From NCBI GenBank assembly GCA_023227835.1, contig JALOCI010000062.1:1-14004 (forward strand): 14,004 bases of DNA, written 5' to 3'. Position numbers and translations under genes: made by a program. Under the pieces are notes generated by a model, which saw nothing but the letters and a program-made list of their open reading frames with translations, did no database searches and was not told the DNA's origin. This DNA comes from Bacteroidales bacterium. GTDB lineage: Bacteria > Bacteroidota > Bacteroidia > Bacteroidales > UBA932. The stretch's first letter is position 1; the number at the start of each line of letters is the position of its first letter. Of this stretch, positions 1-7,500 are shown in pieces.

Positions 1-1
1 C

Positions 2-1159
2 GACGGGATAAAAAACACGTGGCCATACTTCTATGAGGCCGGACTTGTAAAGGTTTTTATCACCAACTATGAGAGCCTTTCAAAATATTTTGTAAAAGAG
101 ATAAACACGAAGAAAGGAGAGAAAATGAAACTCTCAGACATATCTTTTTCTGGGAACATAAACCTATTCAAGTCTGTAATTGTGGATGAGAGCCACAGAG
201 TGAAAGAACCAAAGACCCTTCAGTCAAAACTCGTCAAGGGTATAACAAAAAGGAAGAAGGTTATTTATTTACTCTCCGGTACTCCCGTGGTGAACAAAGC
301 TAAAGATCTTATCTCTCAGTTGGCCATCCTTGACAGGCTTTCTGATTTTGGTGGGCTAAAAAATTTCCGCGACAGATATTGTAATGGTCAGTATTACAGG
401 GAACTCAACTATAAACTAAAGACCACTTGTTACTATTCGAGGAAAAAGACGGACGTATTGTCACAGCTTCCTCCAAAGGTGAGGCAGATAATCAAATGTG
501 AGATAACAACACAGAAGGAGTACGACGATGCACTTGAGGACCTTGCTGCATATCTGAGACTATACAGGGATGCTACCGACGAGCAGATAAGAAAGTCTCT
601 CAGGGGTGAGATAATGGTCCGTATAGGTGTCTTGAAAAACATATCTGCAAGAGGTAAGATAAACGACGTTATAGAGTTCGTGAACGACATAAAGGAGTCT
701 GGCGAGAAGATAATATTGTTCTGCCACCTTCACGAGGTTGCGGATGCCCTTAAATCTGCCTTTCCTGATGCTTTGACCATCTTGGGTACAGATGATTTCG
801 CCCATAGGGACAGGGCTGTCAAATTATTCCAAAACGACCCTTCACGACAGATTATTATTTGCTCCATCAAGGCTGCCGGCGTAGGTCTGACCCTTACAGC
901 CTCTTCGAGGGTTGCATTTATAGAACTTCCCTGGCATCCTGCCGACTGCATACAATGTGAGGATCGTGCTCACAGGATAGGACAGGAAGATTCAGTTCAA
1001 TGCCTTTATTTTCTTGGGAAAAACACTATTGACGAGTGGATATACTCCGTAATACAGGAGAAATGGTCCATCTGTCAGGCCATAACCGGAAACACAGACG
1101 ATACCGAAGTCTCGGTAATGGATTCAGTTTTAGAATTATTAAATCAAAAAATCAAATAA
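2..1159 (+). CDS. SNF2-family DNA helicase, C-terminal part (5' end outside window)
   Basis: The reading frame is open from base 2, so the ATG at base 125 is internal and the gene begins upstream of the window. Upstream of that ATG the frame encodes FITNYESLSKYF, resembling the SNF2 motif Ib region. The fragment then shows a Walker B/DEAH-type motif VIVDESHRVK near base 178, motif III LLSGTPV near base 270, motif V around GVGLTLTASS near base 880, and motif VI QCEDRAHRIGQ near base 953. This order is that of SNF2-like superfamily 2 ATPases; the Walker A motif must lie upstream. Phages carry such proteins in replication or recombination modules, where they translocate on double-stranded DNA or remodel replication forks. 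The next gene starts two bases after the stop, so they are probably co-transcribed. Family assignment is firm; the phage role is inferred. Confidence 0.9.
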   Translation, partial: DGIKNTWPYFYEAGLVKVFITNYESLSKYFVKEINTKKGEKMKLSDISFSGNINLFKSVIVDESHRVKEPKTLQSKLVKGITKRKKVIYLLSGTPVVNKAKDLISQLAILDRLSDFGGLKNFRDRYCNGQYYRELNYKLKTTCYYSRKKTDVLSQLPPKVRQIIKCEITTQKEYDDALEDLAAYLRLYRDATDEQIRKSLRGEIMVRIGVLKNISARGKINDVIEFVNDIKESGEKIILFCHLHEVADALKSAFPDALTILGTDDFAHRDRAVKLFQNDPSRQIIICSIKAAGVGLTLTASSRVAFIELPWHPADCIQCEDRAHRIGQEDSVQCLYFLGKNTIDEWIYSVIQEKWSICQAITGNTDDTEVSVMDSVLELLNQKIK

Positions 1160-1161
1160 TC

Positions 1162-1452
1162 ATGGATTTTATTAATTGTTTCATTTGCCTTAGCGACATT
1201 CCTGCCGAGGCAAGAAAAAAGGGAAAAGACGGAAAGATATATGTAAACCTTACCGTTTCAAGAATGAAAACCCCGGACACTTTCAATAATACCCATACCC
1301 TCTATATAAGACAGACTAAGGAGGAGAGGGAAGCGAAGAAGGAGCGGTGTTATATAGGAAAGGGCGTGGGCTCTTCAGTTCACACTCAGCCAGTATCATC
1401 ACAGGAAGTTGATAATCTTCCGCCTGCCGAAGCAGACGATCTCCCATGTTAA
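1162..1452 (+). CDS. Small phage protein of unknown function (96 aa)
   Basis: The start is taken at the ATG two bases after the helicase stop; an ATG 126 bases further upstream in the same frame lies inside the helicase gene and is unlikely. The product has a compact N-terminal part (MDFINCFICLSDIP), a lysine-rich stretch, a predicted beta-rich middle (IYVNLTVSRM, HTLYIRQT) and a charged TKEEREAKKERCYIGKG segment. The tail is acidic and probably disordered. I recall similar small proteins from Bacteroides prophages but know no function. The short beta strands with a disordered acidic tail recall single-strand DNA-binding proteins, but I see no clear OB-fold signature. Position suggests a DNA-metabolism role. 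Confidence 0.75.
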   Translation: MDFINCFICLSDIPAEARKKGKDGKIYVNLTVSRMKTPDTFNNTHTLYIRQTKEEREAKKERCYIGKGVGSSVHTQPVSSQEVDNLPPAEADDLPC

Positions 1453-1454
1453 CC

Positions 1455-1520
1455 AAACCCTCTCCCTGCCACAACAAAGTGTTAGTGTTTTAACAGTATA
1501 AACCAGACAGGGAGGGGTTT
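1455..1520. repeat. Inverted repeat spanning an intergenic gap
   Basis: The left arm AAACCCTCTCCCTG (1455-1468) pairs with the right arm CAGGGAGGGGTTT (1508-1520), with one bulged base and a 39-base loop. It lies in the roughly 100-base gap between two plus-strand genes. An A run, not a T run, follows the right arm, so it is a poor intrinsic terminator on the plus strand. It could be an RNA processing or stability element, or an operator. Confidence 0.45.
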
Positions 1521-1536
1521 AAAAAAGTATAAACCA
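1495..1536. repeat. Pair of 11-base direct repeats upstream of a gene
   Basis: AGTATAAACCA occurs at 1495-1505 and again at 1526-1536, 31 bases apart start to start, just upstream of the gene starting at 1552. The two copies straddle the right arm of the inverted repeat. A repeated site about three helical turns apart is compatible with cooperative binding of a regulator, but no promoter of the Bacteroides TAnnTTTG type was seen beside it. Confidence 0.4.
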
Positions 1537-1551
1537 TTAATAATTATATAT

Positions 1552-1971
1552 ATGGAAAAACAAATTAAAGGACAAAATCAAATCGAAACCCTGCAAATCT
1601 TGCAGGACAATGCAGACTCAATAGAGGAAGTCGGATATACACGGTTCTTCTCTGAAGAAGAGCTCGCAGAAAAAAAGGACTTGCTTGCAGACAGGTCGAT
1701 TGAGCTAAATAACATAGACGAGGAAAAATCGGATGTGGTAGCGGGATATAAGGCTAAAATGAGGCCGATACGTGAAGATATTAGCAAGCTCCTTACGGAT
1801 ATTAAGCAGAAATCAGAGTATGTAAATGACAAATGCTACAAGTTTGTAGATCAAGAGACAAGGGAAGTTGGATACTATGACAAGAACGGAAACCTTGTGC
1901 AAACACGCAGGGCCAAGCCGGAAGAATTACAAGGCAATATTTTCAAAATGAAAACAGGTACTCACGATTAA
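1552..1971 (+). CDS. Phage coiled-coil protein of unknown function (139 aa)
   Basis: The start is the first ATG after the intergenic gap. The protein is highly charged and helical: residues about 35-95 (EEELAEKKDLLADRSIELNN onward) look like a coiled coil. A short beta hairpin follows (REVGYYDKNGNLVQTRR), then a basic tail ending NIFKMKTGTHD. I recall similar proteins from Bacteroidales prophages, lying just before a medium-sized protein as here, but know no function. Only 11 bases separate it from the next gene, so the two are probably co-expressed. It might be a structural or regulatory partner of the next product. No catalytic motif is visible. Confidence 0.8.
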   Translation: MEKQIKGQNQIETLQILQDNADSIEEVGYTRFFSEEELAEKKDLLADRSIELNNIDEEKSDVVAGYKAKMRPIREDISKLLTDIKQKSEYVNDKCYKFVDQETREVGYYDKNGNLVQTRRAKPEELQGNIFKMKTGTHD

Positions 1972-1982
1972 CTCATAAATAA

Positions 1983-2723
1983 ATGCAAAACGAAAAATTA
2001 CAAATCAACCTCGCTGCCGGGATGGAGAGAGGTGAAATCATCCTAAGGGAAGTACAGGGAGTAAATGAGCTTCCGGTAAAACCTCCGGTAAAAATCAAAA
2101 TCGAAGGTACAATTGGCTCTGTTCAGGAATTTCTAAGACAAAGGGTTGGAACAGACCAGATTGAAGAGAAACGCTGCCATATTCTTTTTGATCGCGACAA
2201 GATAAGCATACAGCTTGTTTACAACGAACATGACGAGTATTTAAGAGGGGAGATCATTGGAAAACTTGAGCTAAATCCAAAATTTGTGGAGTTCGGAATC
2301 AATTCAGGCAAGGTCTGGACACCTTCCGAACTGGGAATGTTTCTCAAGATGAATAAGTCTTTTTTCTTGGATAAAGGCGAAAACATGAAACTCGTAAGTG
2401 AGTTAATGAACTTCACCGCGACAGTCAATAATAAAATTGACAAATCAATCAAGGAAAGCGGAGACCGGACAGATAATTTCTCACAAATTGTGAACTCTAA
2501 CCTTCCTAAGACATTTACAGTGTCTATTCCAATTTTCAAAGGATGTTCTGCGGAAACTATCGAGATTGAAACATTTGCTCAAATCAGCGGCAGGGATGTA
2601 GCCTTTGTCCTTCTATCCCCGGGGGCAAATCAGGTGCTCGAGGAAATGCGTGACAAGGTAATTGATGAGCAACTCTCAAAAATAAAAGAGATTGCTTCGG
2701 GCATCGCAATCATTGAGCAGTAA
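1983..2723 (+). CDS. Phage protein, possibly DUF2303/YfdQ-like (246 aa)
   Basis: A soluble 246-residue protein with no signal peptide or membrane segment. The N-terminal half is beta-rich (residues about 30-100, including VKIKIEGTIGSVQEFLRQR). The middle is helical around WTPSELGMFLKMNKSFF. The C-terminal half has a strand-rich part (KTFTVSIPIFKGC, ETIEIETFAQISG) and a final helix VIDEQLSKIKEIAS. The order of a LxxxxxxF helix, a central helical region and a FxxSIPxFxG segment reminds me of the DUF2303 (YfdQ) phage family, but this is recollection without alignment. Position between a coiled-coil protein and the replication gene suggests an early DNA-metabolism or regulatory role. Confidence 0.75.
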   Translation: MQNEKLQINLAAGMERGEIILREVQGVNELPVKPPVKIKIEGTIGSVQEFLRQRVGTDQIEEKRCHILFDRDKISIQLVYNEHDEYLRGEIIGKLELNPKFVEFGINSGKVWTPSELGMFLKMNKSFFLDKGENMKLVSELMNFTATVNNKIDKSIKESGDRTDNFSQIVNSNLPKTFTVSIPIFKGCSAETIEIETFAQISGRDVAFVLLSPGANQVLEEMRDKVIDEQLSKIKEIASGIAIIEQ

Positions 2724-2737
2724 GCAGCACCAGAGAT

Positions 2738-2765
2738 TAATCCCGGCTCTTCCGGGTCGGGATTA
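2738..2765. promoter_or_regulatory. Hairpin upstream of the replication gene
   Basis: TAATCCCG (2738-2745) is perfectly complementary to CGGGATTA (2758-2765), giving an 8-base stem with a 12-base loop. Internal CCCGG and CCGGG segments allow an alternative fold. It lies in the 65-base gap before the replication organizer-like gene at 2789 and is followed by an A-rich stretch. It lacks the T tract of a typical terminator, so it may instead be an attenuator, RNA-processing site or replication-related element. The role is unproven. Confidence 0.45.
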
Positions 2766-2788
2766 TAAAATAAAAAAATCCTTCTAAA

Positions 2789-3652
2789 ATGGCAAAAAGA
2801 TTTACAGATACAGAATTGTACGATAAAGACTGGTTTGTGGCCCTCTCCCCTAATTACAAACTCTTCTGGCATTATATCACTTCCAAGTGTGACACAGCGG
2901 GAATATGGGATGTGAATATCATAACCGCTTGTAGAATCATAGGGGTAGAAAGTATAGACATAAACGATTTTGCCGGAAAATGCAACTCTGACGGAAAGGA
3001 GCGGATAATCATCATTTGCGGTGGCCGGAAACTTTTTATAACCACTACGGTATCTTTTCAATGCGGAACGGTTTTAAACACTTCCATCCCTGCCCATAGG
3101 GGTATAATTACATCTTTGTCAGCACATAAGGAAACCTTAGAATGGTATAACCAACAGTTGTCTAACTCTTGTCTAACCCTTAGTAAGGGTTACGCTACTC
3201 TAAAGGACAAGGACAAAGACAAGGACAAAGACAAGGATAGTATTATAGAGATAGAGGAGGTGCAGGGGGAGAAAGAGGAAGCCGACAATCCGGAAGAATT
3301 TACCCCTGTTGAGCCCGTTGAAGTCGTAAACACCGTGGAAAACCGAAAGGCCAAATTCCTGCACTCCTGTGAGACGCTTGTCCCGCAGTATGGCGAGGAT
3401 ATGATAAAGTCGTTCTGTGACTACTGGACAGAGAAAACAAAGTCTGGGAAGCAGATGCGCTTTGAACTCGAAAGGACATGGGAGTTATCAAGGCGGCTAT
3501 CCACATGGTTCAAGAGGGAAGAACAGTATAACCGGACGAGGGGACACCCTCAGAAACCAAAAGGTACTTCGCTTTCACAGATGGCAGATATAGCAGCAAA
3601 ATTTCAATACCAAACATCAGATGAACACAGAACACATTATTCAACATCTTAG
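2789..3652 (+). CDS. Phage replication initiator/organizer-like protein with KD repeat tract
   Basis: A 287-residue protein. The N-terminal about 135 residues (RFTDTELYDKDWFVALSPNY onward, then KLFWHYITSKCDTAGIW) resemble the winged-helix domain of phage replication organizer or DnaD-like proteins, which bind the phage origin. A flexible linker follows: six KD dipeptides at residues 139-150, then an acidic stretch. The C-terminal domain (KFLHSCETLVPQYGEDMIKSF, RFELERTWELSRRLSTWFKR) looks like a small helical module that may contact the helicase or its loader. The downstream gene overlaps this one by 32 bases, suggesting translational coupling. A hairpin lies just upstream. The role comes from domain layout and neighbours; no motif is decisive. 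Confidence 0.75.
   Translation: MAKRFTDTELYDKDWFVALSPNYKLFWHYITSKCDTAGIWDVNIITACRIIGVESIDINDFAGKCNSDGKERIIIICGGRKLFITTTVSFQCGTVLNTSIPAHRGIITSLSAHKETLEWYNQQLSNSCLTLSKGYATLKDKDKDKDKDKDSIIEIEEVQGEKEEADNPEEFTPVEPVEVVNTVENRKAKFLHSCETLVPQYGEDMIKSFCDYWTEKTKSGKQMRFELERTWELSRRLSTWFKREEQYNRTRGHPQKPKGTSLSQMADIAAKFQYQTSDEHRTHYSTS
3203..3238 (+). repeat. In-frame 6-base tandem repeat encoding (Lys-Asp)6
   Basis: Six consecutive copies of AARGAY encode KD six times between the two domains of the replication protein. The third codon bases alternate (AAG/AAA and GAC/GAT), so it is not a perfect repeat. It probably forms a charged linker and could change length by slippage without breaking the frame. Confidence 0.9.
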
Positions 3653-4277
3653 CACAAACGCACTTGTAAAAGACAGGAGTGTAGGAGAGCTTAAGGCCGA
3701 CATAGCAAGGTCGTTGCTCAATGTGTACGCTCTTTCCGGGCTTTCAAAGAGCATGGAAGCCAACGCCATGACCGAAGAAGTGGATATGATTGCAACGCAG
3801 CTCTCTAAGGACATCCTCAATAATCCTTCACTCAGATGCTTGAGGGTAACCGAGATAACATATTGCTTCATGGCGGGGGTGAGGGGAGAGTTTGACAACC
3901 TAAAAACTTATGGAATCAATTATCAGACTTTCTACAAGTGGTTAAAGGCTTATGCTGTATCAGAGGAAAGAGCAGAGGCGATGAAAACACACCTCAGGGA
4001 CAAGGAGAGGTTAATGATAGCTCAGAAATCGACCATGACAGACGACGAGAAGAGGCGCATCATGGAGACCTCGATTAATAGCGCTTATTCCGACTACCTG
4101 AGAGGAGAGAAAGGTAAATCCACATTATCGGGGATTTTAGCCCCAAAAGGAAAGATTCTGGACCTTGGTAATGCAAAGTCCAACTACCTGACAAAAACAG
4201 GCAAAAAAGCGCACGAAACGAGCCTTGAGGACTTTTTCAAGGAGTGCAAGGAAAAAAAACTAACAACAATCTTTTAA
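3621..4277 (+). CDS. Hypothetical phage protein, probably replication-associated (218 aa)
   Basis: Starts at an ATG inside the end of the previous gene (32-base overlap), the pattern of translationally coupled partners. The product is largely helical, with a stretch DLKTYGINYQTFYKW-like around residues 90-110 (FDNLKTYGINYQTFYKWLKA as read) and a charged helical segment after it (AEAMKTHLRDKERLMIAQKS). The C-terminal part is basic. There is no Walker A motif, so it is not an ATP-driven DnaC-type loader. Coupling to a replication organizer-like gene makes an ATP-independent helicase loader or accessory factor attractive, but that is inference from position. Confidence 0.75.
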   Translation: MNTEHIIQHLSTNALVKDRSVGELKADIARSLLNVYALSGLSKSMEANAMTEEVDMIATQLSKDILNNPSLRCLRVTEITYCFMAGVRGEFDNLKTYGINYQTFYKWLKAYAVSEERAEAMKTHLRDKERLMIAQKSTMTDDEKRRIMETSINSAYSDYLRGEKGKSTLSGILAPKGKILDLGNAKSNYLTKTGKKAHETSLEDFFKECKEKKLTTIF

Positions 4278-4287
4278 AACAACGAAC

Positions 4288-4665
4288 ATGGAAACAATTT
4301 CAACCTATGAGGCCGAGAGCCTCCTACCGAGAGTAATCAACATGATTATTCAATGTCACGGAAGCAAGAACAAGATAACAGCTTCGCAAATAGTTACCGA
4401 ATTGCTCGAAGTTCACGGCATAACCGCCAATGAAGCACGAATCAGGAAGGTTATCAACTTCCTTAGAACAACAGACAGGATAAAATGCCTTGTAGCTACA
4501 TCGACAGGGTACTACATAGCAGAGACAAAGGAGGATGTTGAGGAGTATATCCAGAGTCTCAAGAGCCGCGAAGAGGCCATAAAAGAGACAAGAGAGAGCA
4601 TAGAGAGGCAATACCACTCTGCTTTCAGTCATAACCAACAGTTTCAAATACCAAAATTGTTTTGA
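4288..4665 (+). CDS. Winged-helix-like DNA-binding phage protein (125 aa)
   Basis: The N-terminal about 75 residues have a winged-helix pattern: helix ITASQIVTELLEVHG, a second helix NEARIRKVINFLRTTDRI likely to be the recognition helix, then a strand pair ending STGYYIAETK. A charged C-terminal helix follows (VEEYIQSLKSREEAIKETRE), which may mediate oligomerization. It lies ten bases after the preceding gene and its stop overlaps the probable TTG start of the next small gene. A role in replication or regulation of the early module is likely, but the DNA target is unknown. No catalytic motif is visible. Confidence 0.75.
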   Translation: METISTYEAESLLPRVINMIIQCHGSKNKITASQIVTELLEVHGITANEARIRKVINFLRTTDRIKCLVATSTGYYIAETKEDVEEYIQSLKSREEAIKETRESIERQYHSAFSHNQQFQIPKLF

Positions 4666-4832
4666 AGGCCATAAAACCAACCCCCACCGGCTTTTGCGAA
4701 ACGTGTGTCTTTTGTGTACCGGATTACGAGAGGCTCACACCGGATAGAAGACCGATTTTAGGAGGGTGTGAATATGAAAAATATATGTTCCTGCTTAGGT
4801 ATTACAGATGTGGAAAATATAAAAAACAATAG
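4662..4832 (+). CDS. Small Cys-rich (zinc-finger-like) protein, 56 aa, TTG start
   Basis: The gap between the winged-helix gene and pcfK holds an open frame of 56 residues. The best start is a TTG overlapping the previous stop (TTGA); the nearest upstream in-frame stop is TAA at 4632 and no in-frame ATG comes before residue 42. Cysteines lie at residues 12, 15, 18, 36 and 50, with CETCVFC followed by two spaced Cys, like a small zinc-binding fold. The middle contains VPDYERLTPDRRPILGG. It ends two bases before the pcfK start, so it fits the operon exactly. Function unknown. The lack of ATG lowers certainty, but fit, Cys pattern and coding character support it. Confidence 0.6.
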   Translation: MKAIKPTPTGFCETCVFCVPDYERLTPDRRPILGGCEYEKYMFLLRYYRCGKYKKQ

Positions 4833-4834
4833 AG

Positions 4835-5251
4835 ATGAAAACAACCGATATTTTTAAAACAACGATAAAATCATATTTAGATAAAAGGGCTGCAAGCGAC
4901 GAACTTTTCTCCACCGCTTATACTAAAGAGAAAAAGAACCTTGACGACTGTATTACTTACATTCTCAATGCTGTAAGACAAAGTGATTGCAACGGCTTTA
5001 CAGATGAAGAAGTATATTCCATGGCCGTGCATTACTACGATGAAGACAATATTGAAGTTGGCAAGCCTGTCAACTGTAAAGTTGTCGTTAATCATGAGCC
5101 CGAACCTGTTGTACTCACAGAAGAAGAGAAGCTACAGGCAAGACAGGAGGCTATCGAGAAAGAAGTCGAGCATCAGCGCGAATTACTTCTCAAGAAACCG
5201 ACAGCGAAGAAAGAGCAGCCTAAACAAGCAGAACAGATAAGCCTATTCTAA
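4835..5251 (+). CDS. PcfK-like protein
   Basis: A 138-residue protein matching the PcfK-like family as I recall it: the N-terminal pattern TIKSYLDKRAASDELFSTAY, then DDCITYILNAVRQSDCNGFT and EVYSMAVHYYDEDNIEVGKP. The C-terminal half is a charged, probably disordered or coiled-coil segment (EEEKLQARQEAIEKEVEHQR) ending in PKQAEQISLF. That QISLF end resembles the short QxxLF-type clamp-binding motifs found at protein termini, which is speculative here. PcfK was named from the conjugative plasmid pCF10; its biochemical role is not established to my knowledge. The next gene is PcfJ-like, a frequent pair in Bacteroidales phages and mobile elements. Confidence 0.88.
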   Translation: MKTTDIFKTTIKSYLDKRAASDELFSTAYTKEKKNLDDCITYILNAVRQSDCNGFTDEEVYSMAVHYYDEDNIEVGKPVNCKVVVNHEPEPVVLTEEEKLQARQEAIEKEVEHQRELLLKKPTAKKEQPKQAEQISLF

Positions 5252-5253
5252 CT

Positions 5254-6564
5254 ATGAAACCGAAAACAAAATTGCAGCTTGAAGTAGTTAGAATGAGCAA
5301 AGAGCTGCCTGATGAAGATGATAAAATGCTGTCATGGGCAAAGTCAAATGTGCTTCAGCACAAAGGGTATGAGACAAAAAATCGCATTATATGTTTTGAC
5401 TGTGGTGAGCGTTTTAGTCCTAATATCGTGATTAGAAAAAGAGCAACATGCCCTCATTGTGGTGCTAAGTTAAGTATAGAGAAGTCAAGAAGAACAACCC
5501 TTGAACAAGTAGAGTTCGTCGCCTTTGCTCAGGTGATCTTTGACTATCAGGTTGTAAGATACTTTGAAATAAGGTCACATCACAAGTCCGGCTTTCAGGC
5601 AAAATATTACTCATGTGAGATTCTTCAGCACTGGATTCGCAAGGATGGAAAACGCGAGACAGTTGCAAGAAATCACACCCTTAATTATTCAGTCGACTCC
5701 TGGAACGGAGACATGGAGATTAGGAAAGATTACAATCGCTGGTATCGTTCGGCTAACAAGTATGACATATATACCGAGCACTTTCATCCGGACTCAAAAA
5801 TACTTTACAAATACACAATGTACGGCATAGATCACAACCTTGCAGGTTTAACATTTATTGAAGCAATTAAGATTGTGCCATCTGAGCCACGGCTTGAAAC
5901 AATGCTTAAAGCAAAACAATACTGGCTGTTAGCTAACCTAAGTCAAGAGTCTTATTCTCTTAGTCGGCTTTGGCCTTCAATCAAGATATGTATACGAAAC
6001 AGGTATATTGTTAAGGATGCAAAAATATGGTCTGATTACATTGAATTACTACGTTTTTTTCAAAAAGATATTCACAACGCTAAGTATGTTTGTCCTAAAA
6101 ATCTAAAGAAAGAACATGACCGCTTCGTTGCTAAGAAGCGAACAGTCCAAGAGCGCATCAAGATTGAAGAAAAACGATCAAGAATAGAAATATGGGAAAA
6201 GGAGTTTAAAGAGAAGAAAGCTCATCTGCTCGGTATCTGCTTCGAATCAGAGAACATCAAGATAAAGACACTCGACAGCGTGCAGGAGTATCTCGAAGAA
6301 GGTGACACTCTGCATCATTGTGTGTTTACAAACGAATATTTTTTGAAGCAGGATTCTATTTGCCTGTCTGCTCGTATTGACGAAAAACCTATTGAAACAA
6401 TCGAGCTGTCGCTTTCAGAAATGAAAATAGTACAGTGTCGTGGATCGTATAATTCGGTTACCCCACATCATGATAATATCGTCAACTTGCTCAATAATAA
6501 TATCAATGTTATTAAGTCATTACAGAGAGGCAGAGAACGACAGGACAGCTCCTACGTTATTTGA
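5254..6564 (+). CDS. PcfJ-like protein
   Basis: A 436-residue protein starting two bases after the PcfK-like gene. Near the N-terminus is a zinc-ribbon pattern with Cys47-Cys50 (CFDC) and Cys66-Cys69 (CPHC). A long mixed middle is rich in aromatic and basic residues. A charged helical region follows (KKRTVQERIKIEEKRSRIEI). The C-terminal PcfJ core has LHHCVFTNEYF near residue 353 and IETIELSLSEMKIVQCRGSY near residue 385, the features by which I assign the family. Function is unknown; the zinc ribbon and location in a DNA-metabolism operon suggest nucleic acid handling. Family assignment is good, role inferred. Confidence 0.85.
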   Translation: MKPKTKLQLEVVRMSKELPDEDDKMLSWAKSNVLQHKGYETKNRIICFDCGERFSPNIVIRKRATCPHCGAKLSIEKSRRTTLEQVEFVAFAQVIFDYQVVRYFEIRSHHKSGFQAKYYSCEILQHWIRKDGKRETVARNHTLNYSVDSWNGDMEIRKDYNRWYRSANKYDIYTEHFHPDSKILYKYTMYGIDHNLAGLTFIEAIKIVPSEPRLETMLKAKQYWLLANLSQESYSLSRLWPSIKICIRNRYIVKDAKIWSDYIELLRFFQKDIHNAKYVCPKNLKKEHDRFVAKKRTVQERIKIEEKRSRIEIWEKEFKEKKAHLLGICFESENIKIKTLDSVQEYLEEGDTLHHCVFTNEYFLKQDSICLSARIDEKPIETIELSLSEMKIVQCRGSYNSVTPHHDNIVNLLNNNINVIKSLQRGRERQDSSYVI

Positions 6565-6594
6565 CATACTCAAACCCGCATCAAATCAATAATT

Positions 6595-7470
6595 ATGAGA
6601 CCAACAGCAAAATCGTATTTTTCAGGGGCAGGGCTATTTGACATGGGACTGATGGCCGGAGGTGTTGACATTCAACAGTCATTAGAGATAGATCATGTAT
6701 GCTGTGACACACTTCGCAAGAATTTCACACACACGGTTCTTGAATGCGACATAAGGGACAAGACGGTTCTTTCTCAGGATCCTGCCGACATTATGGTCGC
6801 AACTTATCCATGCACGAGGTATTCTGCTGCTGCGGACATTCACGGAACACGGACAGGTGATGAGTTATACCTTCATTTTTTCAGACATATTGCAATCGAA
6901 AGGCCGGAAATGTACATTGTCGAAAACGTGCCAGGAATGAGAAAATTCCCTGTCGTGATGGAGGCAATGACAAAGTTGCCGGATTATTACCTGAACGTGT
7001 TTTGTCCCGTGGATGCCCTGACTTGGTTGCCACAACGCAGGAAAAGGCTTATCCTGATAGGAACCAAGAGAAGATTTGTCATTGATCCTCCTAAATCTAA
7101 GAAACGCATCAGTCTTTCAGAGGTAATTGAGCCAAATCCTCAAATGCCTATACCAGACTATATCAAATCGAGATTGAACGGTAATTACCGTGATAAACCT
7201 ATTATTTCAGACCCATCAGACCCTTATTCAGTTGCCCCCACCTGTGTGGCTCATTATGCAAAAGACAGGGGGACAAGGCTTGTAATTGACCGCTCTCACC
7301 CTGATGGAATAAGACCCTACACAACTCGTGAGTATGCAAGACTTCAAGGAGTACCGGATAGCTTTTCTTTTGCCGGATCAGAGAGCGACATATATAGGCA
7401 AATCGGAAACGGTGTGGCTGTTCCGCTCGGCGAGTGGATCGGGAAAGAGGCTTACAGGTATTTTAATTAG
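6595..7470 (+). CDS. DNA (cytosine-5-)-methyltransferase
   Basis: A 291-residue C5-cytosine methyltransferase with all key motifs in canonical order. Motif I is SYFSGAGLFDMGL (residues 7-19) and binds S-adenosylmethionine. Motif IV is YPCTRYS (71-77), with Cys73 the catalytic nucleophile. Motif VI is ENVPG (110-114), motif VIII PQRRKR (146-151), motif IX REYARLQGVPDSF (245-257) and motif X RQIGNGVAVPLGEW (268-281). The stretch between VIII and IX, roughly residues 152-240, holds the target-recognition domain and is short, as is common for phage solitary enzymes. Motif IV reads PCT rather than the more usual PCQ. No restriction endonuclease lies beside it, so it is probably an orphan methylase protecting phage DNA from host restriction. 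The recognition sequence cannot be read from the protein. Confidence 0.95.
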   Translation: MRPTAKSYFSGAGLFDMGLMAGGVDIQQSLEIDHVCCDTLRKNFTHTVLECDIRDKTVLSQDPADIMVATYPCTRYSAAADIHGTRTGDELYLHFFRHIAIERPEMYIVENVPGMRKFPVVMEAMTKLPDYYLNVFCPVDALTWLPQRRKRLILIGTKRRFVIDPPKSKKRISLSEVIEPNPQMPIPDYIKSRLNGNYRDKPIISDPSDPYSVAPTCVAHYAKDRGTRLVIDRSHPDGIRPYTTREYARLQGVPDSFSFAGSESDIYRQIGNGVAVPLGEWIGKEAYRYFN

Positions 7471-7500
7471 CGGGAAACAACTTATAAAAAACAATATAAT

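Noticed and set aside
1455..1520. Inverted repeat at 1455-1520 as an intrinsic terminator
   Set aside because: The right arm is followed by A residues, not T residues, and the loop is 39 bases long.
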